A stretch of DNA of 37,675 nt from Bacillota bacterium (GTDB taxonomy: Bacteria; Bacillota; Bacilli; Paenibacillales; Paenibacillaceae), in contig JAEWAQ010000079.1 of NCBI GenBank assembly GCA_023391635.1, positions 1 through 37,675 on the forward strand. Direction: 5' to 3'. The notes beneath the pieces were generated by a model that was not told the origin of the DNA, searched no databases, and saw nothing but the letters and a program-made list of their open reading frames with translations. This document shows positions 1 to 7,313 of the stretch, piece by piece. Made by a program: the position numbers and the translations under genes. Numbering within the stretch: position 1 is the stretch's first letter; the number at the start of each line of letters is the position of its first letter.

Positions 1-114
1 ACCCGTTCGCCGCTAACCTCGAATGCAGCAAGCTGCATTCGAGATCCGCTCGACTTGCATGTATTAGGCACGCCGCCAGCGTTCGTCCTGAGCCAGGATC
101 AAACTCTCCGATAA
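1..114 (-). rRNA. 16S ribosomal RNA, 5' end (partial)
   Basis: The first ~114 bases are the reverse complement of the 5' end of a bacterial 16S rRNA. The universal 27F region (AGAGTTTGATCCTGGCTCAG on the minus strand) lies at about 89-108 and is followed by the usual GAACGCTGGCGGC segment. The mature 5' end is set near 114 by analogy with Bacillus 16S. The rest of the gene is outside the window. It is transcribed leftward, away from the bofA side, as rrnA is in B. subtilis. Confidence 0.97.
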
Positions 115-490
115 GGTAAATCCTATCTGAGAGCCATGATGGCTCATGTTGAAACTGGTTTGTCATCCACTAGGTAGGGAGTTTGCGGAGCAAACTCTCT
201 CCTTATGAAGGACTGTTCCGTATTACGCTCGATGTTCAGTTTTCAAAGGGCAATTCCGACTCCGCCATAAGGCTTCGCCAATCATTTCAGCCGCCAAGCG
301 GCGACCAGAATAATATATCACAGACGCTCCATCAAATGCAAGATCATATTGTTGGAAAATTTGCCGATCAAGGTCGAATCGCCCAGTCGTCAATGAAGCG
401 CGAGTTATAATGTATCACATCCCCTCACGCCTCGTCAACGACTTTGAGAACGGCGTGCCGCCGAAGCAGCGACGCCATTCATCGGTCCGG
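115..490 (-). promoter_or_regulatory. rrn leader region with tandem candidate promoters and boxA
   Basis: This is the gene-free stretch upstream of 16S. Candidate P1 has TTGACG (433-438), an 18-bp spacer and TACATT (409-414). Candidate P2 has TTGCAT (336-341), an 18-bp spacer and TATATT (312-317). At 234-252 the minus strand has a boxA-like stretch with CTTTGAAAAC, the antitermination/processing element typical of Bacillota rRNA leaders. Two perfect small hairpins follow: GAGTTTGC/GCAAACTC near 179-198 and GAGCCAT/ATGGCTC near 131-145. The promoter calls are pattern matches. The boxA and location support an rrn leader strongly. Confidence 0.6.
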
Positions 491-491
491 T

Positions 492-697
492 TTATATTCC
501 TCTTAACTGGAGGGGGTCGACTTCCGGCGCCAGCCGCAGCGCGGTCTGTGCGTTCGGCTCCAAGCCGAGACCTGTAATTTCCCTGGTTTTCCCTCCCGAA
601 ACCGCCAGGAACGTGTCGGCATGCCTAACGCTGCGAATGTTCTGCAGCGCGATGCAATGATCGCAATGCTCATCGTTCGCCCCTACATTCCCGAGTC
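492..697 (-). pseudogene. possible remnant of a carbohydrate-catabolism gene (C-terminal tail)
   Basis: Directly after the dehydrogenase stop, one minus-strand frame stays open to a stop at 492 and reads like a real protein C-terminus (FLAVSGGKTREITGLGLE ... LAPEVDPLQLRGI). I see no ATG, GTG or TTG start in this frame between 697 and the preceding dehydrogenase coding region. The tail loosely resembles the end of four-carbon-acid sugar kinases (OtnK/DUF1537), which have a GG-T-R/S turn and a final E-P-G-V-like motif. That would fit the neighbouring aldolase and dehydrogenase. I regard it as a truncated leftover. The family assignment is weak. Confidence 0.25.
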
Positions 698-1885
698 TTA
701 TGATCGTTGCAGCAGCTTGCGATAGATCGCTTCGATATGGTCCGGCGTCATCTTCTTGGGGTTGTTGTCCATGAGCCGGGTGACTTGCGAGGCCGCCACC
801 GACAACGATGGAAGATGCTCTTCCAGCACGCCGTACGATCGCAAGTTTTGCGGAATGTGAATTGAACGTGTCCAATGGTCGATTTGTTTCATCACTTGCT
901 CTGCCGCCTGCGCGTCGGAATTTCGGCCCGACGGGTCGAGTCCCATGGCGGATGCCGCTTGCATCATGCGATGCGCGATCGCATCGAGATTGAACGCCGT
1001 AACGTGAGGCAGCAGCATCGCATTGGCTACGCCGTGAGGAATGTTGAATTTGCCGCCGAGCGGGTAGGCCAACGCATGAACGGCCGCCGTCCCCGCGCAG
1101 CTCAACGCCATTCCGCCGTACATGGAGCCCAGGAGCATATCTTCGCGCGCTTGGACGTTATCGCCCTCATGATAGGCCGCTTCGATGCTTCCGCTAATTT
1201 TGCGAATCGCTTCCAAAGCGAACATGTCGCTAAACGGGTTCGCCTTATTGGAGATGAACGATTCGAATGCGTGCGTAAACGCATCCATCCCTGTCGCTGC
1301 GGTAATCGGTTGCGGCAAGCCGACTGTAATAAGCGGATCGATCACGACGAGCCTCGGAAGCAAGTGACGGCTGACGATGCCGATTTTCAGCTCTTGCTCG
1401 GGAAGCGTGACGATCGCGTTGGGCGTCACTTCCGATCCCGTTCCGGACGTTGTCGGAATGAGAACGGTCGGAACGCCCGGGCGGGCGATCTTGTCAACGC
1501 CGATCATTTCACGGACAGGCATCGCGTTGTTCGGCATGACGGACAATATTTTGGCCGCGTCGAGCACGCTTCCGCCGCCGATTCCGACGACCAGATCATA
1601 GCCCTCTTCACCATATTGTGCATAGACATCATCGATATTGTCTATCGCGGGCTCGGGCTTGATGTCCAGGCAGCAGTCGCACGCAATGCCCGCCTCTTGC
1701 AATTGCCGGACGACAAGCTCCAGGTAGCCCGACCTGCTGATGGAAGGCTGGGACAGTACGAGCGCCTTGCGGAACCGGGGGAGCGTCTCCATATGATCCG
1801 ACAATCGCTCCAGCGAGCGGCGGCCCGATACGATTTGCCCGGCCGTCTGATAACGATAACTGTGCACGCCGGTCATCCTCTCCAT
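698..1885 (-). CDS. Iron-containing (group III) alcohol dehydrogenase family protein
   Basis: The 395-residue protein has the usual length and layout of Fe-dependent alcohol dehydrogenases. An N-terminal nucleotide-binding half carries the GGGSVLDAAK turn. An all-helical half follows, with the metal site (GMDAFTHAFES and IPHGVANAMLLPH, supplying one Asp and several His). Such enzymes oxidise or reduce alcohols, aldehydes or hydroxy acids with NAD(P). The substrate cannot be read from the sequence. It is the second gene of a two-gene unit, 19 bp after the DapA-family gene, so it probably acts in the same catabolic route under the divergent GntR repressor. The start is uncertain. ATG at 1885 has no good ribosome site, whereas GTG at 1867 sits 9 bases after GGAGAGG and may be the true start. 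Confidence 0.9.
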   Translation of the reverse strand: MERMTGVHSYRYQTAGQIVSGRRSLERLSDHMETLPRFRKALVLSQPSISRSGYLELVVRQLQEAGIACDCCLDIKPEPAIDNIDDVYAQYGEEGYDLVVGIGGGSVLDAAKILSVMPNNAMPVREMIGVDKIARPGVPTVLIPTTSGTGSEVTPNAIVTLPEQELKIGIVSRHLLPRLVVIDPLITVGLPQPITAATGMDAFTHAFESFISNKANPFSDMFALEAIRKISGSIEAAYHEGDNVQAREDMLLGSMYGGMALSCAGTAAVHALAYPLGGKFNIPHGVANAMLLPHVTAFNLDAIAHRMMQAASAMGLDPSGRNSDAQAAEQVMKQIDHWTRSIHIPQNLRSYGVLEEHLPSLSVAASQVTRLMDNNPKKMTPDHIEAIYRKLLQRS

Positions 1886-1904
1886 TTAGGGATAAGCCTA
1901 GAAC

Positions 1905-2846
1905 CTATATGTCATTTTTTAACAATCTGTCGTTGTGCATCTCTTCGCGTCCGTCCACGTACACGCCCAAATCGACGTACTGACGGATCATCGCTTGAAT
2001 TTCGCGCTGCTGGTTCTCTCCAAGATCGCCGACCGGCAAGCGCGAAGGACCTGCCGGCAGCCCCAGCATATTCATCGCAGCCTTCAACGCGGAAGGCAGG
2101 GTGCCCAGCCGGAAAGCATGCCGGATCGGACGGAGCAGATTTTGCGCTTTCTCCGCCTCATCGATCTGTCCGCTCTTCCATTTCTCATAGATGGCGACGA
2201 CAACTTCCGGAACAAAATTGGCAGTGGCTGCAACCGCCCCCCGACCGCCTGCCATCAAGGTCGGAAGAATAAGCGAATCCGTACCGGCCATGACGGAGAA
2301 ATGACTGTCGACCGAATCCAGATATTGCAAAATGACATCGAATCTGCCGCTGCTGTCCTTAATGCCGACAATGTTCGGAGTCTTCGCCAGCTCGGCCACT
2401 GTAGCCGGCAGCAAAGGATTGTTTGTCTGATTCGGCATATTGTATAACATGACAGGCAAAGCAGTCGATGCCGCAACGAGCTGAAAATGCATTTTCAATT
2501 CTTCCTGCGTAAACGTCAAGAAATAGGGGGTAATAATCGATACCGCGTCCGCCCCGATTGCCTCCATCTGCCGTGTCAACCGGATGGTCCCTTCGGTGCT
2601 GATGCCGCCCGTCCCGACGTAGACGGGAACTCTGCCGGCGGCTTCTTCCACCACGATTTCCGCGACCCGCAATTTCTCCTCGTACGTCAGAGTGAAGAAT
2701 TCCCCGTTCGTTCCCAGGCAGAACAAGCCGTGAACGCCTTGCGCGATGAAACGCTGCACAAGCGAGCGCAATCCTCCTTCGTCGATTTGCTGATTGGCAA
2801 GGAACGGCGTAATCATCGCGGGAATGATTCCTTCTGGTTTGATCAT
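1905..2846 (-). CDS. Dihydrodipicolinate synthase (DapA) family aldolase/lyase
   Basis: This is a class I, Schiff-base-forming TIM-barrel protein of 313 residues. The family landmarks are present: GTNGE at ~45-49 (substrate carboxylate binding), Tyr135 in the LYNMP motif, and the Schiff-base Lys163 in GIKDSSG. Its context, a dehydrogenase behind it and a divergent GntR regulator, points to a catabolic family member such as a 2-keto-3-deoxy-sugar-acid aldolase or a related hydratase/lyase rather than the lysine-biosynthesis enzyme. The ATG at 2846 follows GAAGGAG. The promoter with an operator on its start point lies about 100 bp upstream. The exact substrate is unknown. Confidence 0.88.
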   Translation of the reverse strand: MIKPEGIIPAMITPFLANQQIDEGGLRSLVQRFIAQGVHGLFCLGTNGEFFTLTYEEKLRVAEIVVEEAAGRVPVYVGTGGISTEGTIRLTRQMEAIGADAVSIITPYFLTFTQEELKMHFQLVAASTALPVMLYNMPNQTNNPLLPATVAELAKTPNIVGIKDSSGRFDVILQYLDSVDSHFSVMAGTDSLILPTLMAGGRGAVAATANFVPEVVVAIYEKWKSGQIDEAEKAQNLLRPIRHAFRLGTLPSALKAAMNMLGLPAGPSRLPVGDLGENQQREIQAMIRQYVDLGVYVDGREEMHNDRLLKNDI

Positions 2847-2920
2847 GCTGGTTGCTCCTTCGGTGAAATGAATTTTGTTGTCTGAACTGCATCTTTATGC
2901 CACATTCCATCTTGAATAAT

Positions 2921-2940
2921 AAATGTTGTATACATCATTT
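2921..2940. promoter_or_regulatory. Operator O1 (GntR/FCD-type palindrome)
   Basis: AAATGTTGTATACATCATTT is a 20-bp palindrome with a single mismatched pair. The core TTGTATACAT fits the TNGTNNNACNA-like sites of FCD-class GntR regulators. It covers about +1 to +20 of the predicted minus-strand promoter, so bound repressor should block initiation of the aldolase/dehydrogenase operon. Confidence 0.75.
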
Positions 2941-2946
2941 ATCGAT

Positions 2947-2975
2947 AGTGTATCGGCCGTCTTTCCCGTTGTCAA
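2947..2975 (-). promoter_or_regulatory. Sigma-A promoter of the DapA-family/dehydrogenase operon
   Basis: On the minus strand a perfect -35 TTGACA (2970-2975), a 17-bp spacer and -10 TACACT (2947-2952) predict a start near 2940. That is exactly at the edge of operator O1. Confidence 0.75.
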
Positions 2976-3003
2976 TACAAATTGAGCCCGAGACTGCTTT
3001 GAA

Positions 3004-3023
3004 AAATGTTGTATACATCATTT
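3004..3023. promoter_or_regulatory. Operator O2 (identical copy of O1)
   Basis: The same 20 bases as O1 recur with all 20 positions identical and in the same orientation, 83 bp away. O2 overlaps the -35 of the regulator's own predicted promoter, which implies autoregulation. Confidence 0.75.
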
Positions 3024-3049
3024 ACAAGCCAAACATCTCCATGTACTAT
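3021..3049 (+). promoter_or_regulatory. Candidate promoter of the GntR regulator
   Basis: TTTACA (3021-3026), a 17-bp spacer and TACTAT (3044-3049) lie just upstream of the GTG start. The -35 overlaps operator O2 by three bases. Confidence 0.5.
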
Positions 3050-3100
3050 ACTGTTAAGAGCGGCGTTGTCCGCCACTTCATTGCAAAGGAAGAACCCCAA

Positions 3101-3787
3101 GTGAACTTGCCGAAGATCGACAACTCGAACTTATGGGATAAAACCTACAACATTCTTAAAGATCAAATCATTCGCAGAACATTCCGGCCGAATGAGAAAT
3201 TATCTATCCCAGCTTTAGCCGAACAACTGGGCGTGAGCCGCACCCCGATCCGTGAAGCGATATACAGACTGGAGATGGAGGGATTGGTCAAAACCGTCTC
3301 CAAAGTCGGCACGTTCGTAAGCGCGATCGACGAGAGCAGCATGCTCGATATTATGGATACGCGGCTCATGCTGGAAAATTGGGTCATTGAAAACTTGCCG
3401 AAATTGTCCCGCCAAGAAATCGATGAAGCCCTGGCCCGGATGGAAAAGATATTGCAGCACACTTTCGATGCCATGCAACAATCGGCATTCGATTCTCATC
3501 AGCACGCCGACTCCAATCTGGCTTTTCATCTGGAGTTTATGAAAATGGGCAAGAACCGAAACAATATCGTCATATACAGAAACCTGATGAACTATCGCTA
3601 TCTGGCGGCGAAATCCGACCTGATATCCAAAGAGATGGTCGAATCCGCCCACAAGCAGCACTATGCGATTATCGATGCCGTCAGAAGCGGCGACAACGAA
3701 ACGATGCGGAACGTCATCTATACGCATCTGAACGATTCGAAGCTCAAGATCATCGACCGAATCAAGCGAAACGGCGGTTCGATCTAA
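3101..3787 (+). CDS. GntR family transcriptional regulator, FCD subfamily
   Basis: The 228-residue protein has an N-terminal winged helix-turn-helix (LSIPALAEQLGVSRTPIREA, then LEMEGLV and a wing at VGTFVS). An all-helical FCD effector domain follows (MLDIMDTRLMLE onward, with later His residues that could bind metal or ligand). I chose the GTG at 3101 because it lies 8 bases after AAAGGAAG and gives the usual family length. The open frame runs up to 2897, but that part would cover both the promoter and operator O2. It is divergent from the aldolase/dehydrogenase operon and very probably represses it and itself through O1 and O2, with a pathway intermediate as inducer. It ends 5 bp from the end of the convergent bofA. 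Confidence 0.9.
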   Translation: MNLPKIDNSNLWDKTYNILKDQIIRRTFRPNEKLSIPALAEQLGVSRTPIREAIYRLEMEGLVKTVSKVGTFVSAIDESSMLDIMDTRLMLENWVIENLPKLSRQEIDEALARMEKILQHTFDAMQQSAFDSHQHADSNLAFHLEFMKMGKNRNNIVIYRNLMNYRYLAAKSDLISKEMVESAHKQHYAIIDAVRSGDNETMRNVIYTHLNDSKLKIIDRIKRNGGSI

Positions 3788-3792
3788 CGCGG

Positions 3793-4059
3793 CTACGCCA
3801 GCAATGTCCACTGAATGCCTGCGATCAACGCAATGCCGGGCAACCCCAGCAGCGTGACGGTCCCGATCGTGGCTGGATTGAGCGGAATATGCATGCCGGT
3901 AATCCAGCCCGAATAATTCAGGGCGTAAATGGCCATCGCCGACAAGACCAGATGCACGCCGAATCGGGTCAGCCATCCTTTGGGAAGTCTTTGCTTCAAC
4001 AGAACGAACGCCAACAAGAGCGAAGACGAGCCCAACATAATGAGCCAGAACGTTTTCAT
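3793..4059 (-). CDS. bofA: Sigma-K processing inhibitor BofA
   Basis: A small 88-residue membrane protein with hydrophobic segments at ~4-20, ~33-50 and ~64-87. The size, topology and C-terminal LLGLPGIALIAG region match BofA. BofA holds the SpoIVFB protease inactive in the mother-cell-derived outer forespore membrane until the forespore signal arrives. Its start overlaps the stop of the upstream yaaL-like gene by 4 bp (ATGA), so the two are translationally coupled. The recR-yaaL-bofA order is that of B. subtilis. In B. subtilis the next locus is an rRNA operon, whereas here a catabolic cassette intervenes. Confidence 0.92.
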   Translation of the reverse strand: MKTFWLIMLGSSSLLLAFVLLKQRLPKGWLTRFGVHLVLSAMAIYALNYSGWITGMHIPLNPATIGTVTLLGLPGIALIAGIQWTLLA

Positions 4060-4316
4060 CCGATATTCACCCGGCTCTCCTCGTCGCGCCTCGGACTCCC
4101 CAGAATCCTCTTCGCTCTGCGAAGCAGCATGTCCAGCTTCTTCTCGGCCGCCTCAAGCGAGTAAATCGCATAATCCACATGATCCTGACCGAGCGCTTCG
4201 TTGAATTGCCACAATGCGGTCTGAAGCTCGCGTTCAGCCTTCCTTACATCGTCCGCCACCTCCCGCTCATCCGGTTTGTGCATGCTGGCGAACTTATCTT
4301 CCTGTTTCCGTGCCAT
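4056..4316 (-). CDS. yaaL: YaaL-like DUF2508 family protein
   Basis: An 86-residue, charged and almost entirely helical protein (MARKQEDKF ... LGSPRRDEE). It lies between recR and bofA exactly as yaaL does in Bacillus. The start at 4316 follows a strong GGGAGGGG ribosome site. The frame stays open upstream to 4460, but that would include the recR terminator and is not credible. The biochemical role is unknown, and the coupling to bofA suggests expression during sporulation. The family assignment rests mainly on size, composition and position. Confidence 0.8.
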   Translation of the reverse strand: MARKQEDKFASMHKPDEREVADDVRKAERELQTALWQFNEALGQDHVDYAIYSLEAAEKKLDMLLRRAKRILGSPRRDEESRVNIG

Positions 4317-4399
4317 GATGAATCCCCTCCCGTCACCCGATTCGACACTCGGTAGACAACCTATTACCATGTGTACAATCTCGTGAGCAGGATTAGAAC

Positions 4400-4424
4400 A
4401 AAAAACCTGCGCTATGCGCAGGCT
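4400..4424 (-). terminator. Rho-independent terminator after recR
   Basis: On the minus strand CCTGCGC-ATA-GCGCAGG is followed by TTTTTTG. It lies 40 bp past the recR stop and separates the dnaX-ybaB-recR unit from yaaL-bofA. Confidence 0.8.
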
Positions 4425-4464
4425 GTCGTGGATCAAAGGAAATTCGCACAAACTATGCATCTGT

Positions 4465-5064
4465 CTAAAACAGCTCTCTGCGTCCTTCGAGCGCCTTGGA
4501 CAGCGTCACCTCGTCCGCGTATTCCAGGTCGCCGCCGACCGGCAAACCGTGCGCGATACGCGTCACCTTGATGCCGAAAGGCTTGACGAGCCGGGACAAG
4601 TACATCGCGGTCGCTTCGCCTTCGATGTTCGGATTCGTCGCCAGAATGAGCTCCTGCACCCGATCGTCGCCGAGACGTTTGACCAATTCGGCAATCCGGA
4701 TATCGTCCGGGCCGATGCCCTCGATCGGGGAGATCGCGCCATGCAGCACATGATAATGGCCGGAAAATTCGCGTGTCCGCTCCATCGCTACGACGTCCTT
4801 GGGCTCCTGCACGGCGCATATGACCGAGACGTCCCTCGTCTTGTCCGAGCAAATCCGGCAAGGGTCCGTATCGGTAATGTTGCAGCATACGGAACAGTAG
4901 GTTAAATTGCGTTTGACACTCACGAGCGCTTTGGCGAAATCGATCACTTCCTCCTCCTTCATGCGAAGAACGAAGAAAGCAAGCCGGGCCGCCGTCTTGG
5001 GGCCGATTCCCGGCAAGCGGGAGAAAGCGTCGATCAGCTTCGCGATCGGTTCCGGATAGAACAA
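4465..5064 (-). CDS. recR: Recombination mediator protein RecR
   Basis: The 199-residue protein has the full RecR layout: an N-terminal helix-hairpin-helix (FSRLPGIGPKTAARLAF), a four-cysteine zinc finger (Cys57, 60, 69, 72) and a Toprim domain (VICAVQEPKDVVAMERT, HGAISPIEGIGPDD). RecR works with RecF and RecO to load RecA at gapped DNA. The start is TTG at 5064, 10 bases after AGGAG. The resulting N-terminus (MFYPEPIAKLIDAF) aligns with known RecR proteins. It is the last gene of the dnaX-ybaB-recR cluster. Confidence 0.97.
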   Translation of the reverse strand: MFYPEPIAKLIDAFSRLPGIGPKTAARLAFFVLRMKEEEVIDFAKALVSVKRNLTYCSVCCNITDTDPCRICSDKTRDVSVICAVQEPKDVVAMERTREFSGHYHVLHGAISPIEGIGPDDIRIAELVKRLGDDRVQELILATNPNIEGEATAMYLSRLVKPFGIKVTRIAHGLPVGGDLEYADEVTLSKALEGRRELF

Positions 5065-5102
5065 GTATAGTTAGCTCCTCTCACATCTTGCGCGCGCCGC
5101 GA

Positions 5103-5414
5103 TTAGAACAAGCCGGGAATCTTCATGCCGCCGGTGAACTTGCCCATATCCTGGTTGGCCAGTTCATCCGCCTTGGTCATCGCGTCATTGACCGCCGCGA
5201 GCACCAGGTCCTGCAGCATCTCCACATCGTCGGGATCTACGGCTTCCGGCTTGATGACGATATCGGTCAGCTTCTTATGGCCATTGACCGTTACCGTAAT
5301 AACACCGCCGCCCGCCGAGCCTTCCACCGTCTTATTGCCCAGTTCCTCTTGCGCTTTCATCATTTGCTCCTGCATCTTCTTCACTTGCTTCATCATTTGG
5401 TTCATGTTGTTCAT
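5103..5414 (-). CDS. YbaB/EbfC family nucleoid-associated protein
   Basis: A 103-residue protein with the family's Met/Gln-rich helical start (MNNMNQMMKQVKKMQEQMMK) and the conserved central strands (VEGSAGGGVITVTVNGHKK). It is a small dimeric DNA-binding protein that usually lies between dnaX and recR, as here (yaaK in B. subtilis). The C-terminal KFTGGMKIPGLF tail is also typical. ATG at 5414 follows GGGAGGATGGGG. It starts 15 bp after dnaX. Confidence 0.96.
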   Translation of the reverse strand: MNNMNQMMKQVKKMQEQMMKAQEELGNKTVEGSAGGGVITVTVNGHKKLTDIVIKPEAVDPDDVEMLQDLVLAAVNDAMTKADELANQDMGKFTGGMKIPGLF

Positions 5415-5429
5415 GGAACCCCATCCTCC

Positions 5430-7247
5430 CTAATCGTCTTTGATCTCGACCAAATCTTCGCCGAACAGGCGCAGCGCTTCATCCACGACCGGCTCCCGCG
5501 CCGGCTCGCCTTCGGGAACAAGCTCAAGCACTTCCAGGGCCGCCGCTTCCTGCCGGACCGAACCGGCATCTGAAGCGAGCGCCTCCTGCCAATCCTTCAG
5601 CATCGTCGTCGCCAATTGCGCTTGCCGTCCCAGAACGGCAGCCATCACGCCTTCGATGACCGCCCGATTCGCCGGCTTCTCGGTCGTCTCGCGATGCAGC
5701 GAATTTTTGAAGGCGACGAGCACCGTATCGTCGGCCCAAACGGCCGGTTCGCCGTCGAACAGCCAAGCGTGCACCGTCACTTTCTCTTCTTTCACCCGCT
5801 GCAGCACTTGCGGCCACTTGGCCAGCAATTCCTTAGTCTGCTGCTCGTCCTTCGCCGGTAAGAAGCGGTCCAGCTTGACGTTTGAGCGCAACACGGCACC
5901 GCCGGACGCAGCCTGCCTGATCGCTGACCCGGTTCGCCCCCTGCCTCCCGCCGAGCCGCCGCCAGACGCCGATGAAACAGCAGCCGCTCCGCCGCCCGAT
6001 CCGGCAATGCCGCCGCTCTTCACAGCCTCCTCCAGCTTGCGCTCCAAATCCGCCAGCTTCGCCCTGAGTTGCGCCATGTCGGAAGTCCCGGCCGCTCCCC
6101 CGGCAACGGAGACACCAGCCGCCGATGAGGCCGCCGCATTGCCGGCAACCGCGCTGCTCGCAGCCTCAGCTGTACACAGCTTGATCATGGCAATCTCGAA
6201 CATCGTCTGCGGATGCGAAGCGTATTTCATCTCCGTCTGGTAACGGTTCAGCAGGTCGATCATGCCGAACAGCCGCTCGCGCGTAAATCCGGACGCCAGA
6301 TCACGGAGGTCGGCAGGGCTTGCGACGCGCCCCGATGCTCCCGCCGTATCGGGTGCCAACAACGCAAGCAGCATATCGCGAAAATAATACATCAGCTGTT
6401 CAAGACACTTGTCCGCGCTTTTGCCGGCCACCATCATTTCGTCAATCTCTTGCAGCACGGCCGGCACGTCGCCATCTCTCACCGCAGCCGCAAGCCTTGC
6501 GAACTGCTCGGACGGCAATCCGCCCGTGGCATCGATCGCTTGGTCCAGGCTGACATTGCCGCCGGTGAACGAGGCGATCTGGTCGAGCAGGCTGATGGCG
6601 TCCCGCATGCCTCCATCGGACAAGCGGGCGATATATTCCAGCGCCTTGTCCTCCGCCTGAAAACCTTCCTGTTCGCAAATTTCCCGCAGCAGTCCGGCCT
6701 GTTCCTGCAAGGAAACCCGGCGAAACTCGAACCGCTGACACCGCGAAATGATGGTAGGCGGCAGCTTGTGCGATTCCGTCGTCGCGAGCACGAACATGAC
6801 ATGCTCCGGCGGCTCTTCCAGCGTCTTCAAGAGCGCGTTGAACGCTTCCGTCGTAAGCATGTGCACTTCATCGATAATATACACCTTGCGCCGCACTTCC
6901 GTGGGCGCATACTTGACCTTGTCGCGGATATCGCGAATCTCCTCGACGCCGCGGTTGGAGGCGGCATCGATCTCCACCACATCCATGACGGCGCCGGCGG
7001 TAATGCGCTTGCACACCGGGCATTCATTGCAAGGCTCGGGCGAGGGACCATGTTCACAATTGACGGCTTTGGCCAAAATCTTCGCCGCGCTCGTCTTGCC
7101 GGTTCCCCTGGGTCCGCTGAAAAGATAGGCATGGGAGAGACGGTTCTCCCGAATCGCATTCTGCAGCGTCTGCACGATATGCTGCTGCCCGACCATATCC
7201 CCGAATGCCTGCGGGCGCCAGGCCCGGTATAAAGCCAGATGGGCCAT
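5430..7247 (-). CDS. dnaX: DNA polymerase III subunits gamma/tau
   Basis: About 605 residues, the ATPase of the clamp loader. It has Walker A GPRGTGKTSAAK, a zinc module with four Cys (CEHGPSPEPCNECPVCK), Walker B VYIIDEVHML, the sensor ISRCQRFEF, and a lid and collar domain. An Ala/Gly/Ser-rich linker and a tau-like C-terminal domain follow (LDRFLPAKDEQQ ... LKDWQEALA). I placed the start at the ATG at 7247 (MAHLALYRAWRPQAF), which matches DnaX N-termini and follows GGGAG. The frame is open 12 codons further. I found no A6G-type slippery site, so a programmed gamma form is not indicated. It starts downstream of the kinase gene, probably in one transcript. Confidence 0.95.
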   Translation of the reverse strand: MAHLALYRAWRPQAFGDMVGQQHIVQTLQNAIRENRLSHAYLFSGPRGTGKTSAAKILAKAVNCEHGPSPEPCNECPVCKRITAGAVMDVVEIDAASNRGVEEIRDIRDKVKYAPTEVRRKVYIIDEVHMLTTEAFNALLKTLEEPPEHVMFVLATTESHKLPPTIISRCQRFEFRRVSLQEQAGLLREICEQEGFQAEDKALEYIARLSDGGMRDAISLLDQIASFTGGNVSLDQAIDATGGLPSEQFARLAAAVRDGDVPAVLQEIDEMMVAGKSADKCLEQLMYYFRDMLLALLAPDTAGASGRVASPADLRDLASGFTRERLFGMIDLLNRYQTEMKYASHPQTMFEIAMIKLCTAEAASSAVAGNAAASSAAGVSVAGGAAGTSDMAQLRAKLADLERKLEEAVKSGGIAGSGGGAAAVSSASGGGSAGGRGRTGSAIRQAASGGAVLRSNVKLDRFLPAKDEQQTKELLAKWPQVLQRVKEEKVTVHAWLFDGEPAVWADDTVLVAFKNSLHRETTEKPANRAVIEGVMAAVLGRQAQLATTMLKDWQEALASDAGSVRQEAAALEVLELVPEGEPAREPVVDEALRLFGEDLVEIKDD

Positions 7248-7313
7248 CGCTCGTCGCTCCCGTCGTTTAGCCATTTCAACCATTATACATCATTGCGCGG
7301 GGCTGCTCCACCG

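Noticed and set aside
183..410. 75-codon plus-strand frame upstream of 16S
   Set aside because: It covers the rrn leader with boxA and promoter elements and has no protein-like composition.
875..2272. Long plus-strand open frame (465 codons) over the dehydrogenase and aldolase genes
   Set aside because: It is antisense to two genes with clear family motifs, has no ribosome site and has an Arg/His-rich low-quality composition. It is a shadow of GC-rich coding on the other strand.
5430..7247. Programmed frameshift for a gamma form of DnaX
   Set aside because: I looked for an A-run slippery site with a following stem on the coding strand and found at most five A in a row without the expected arrangement.
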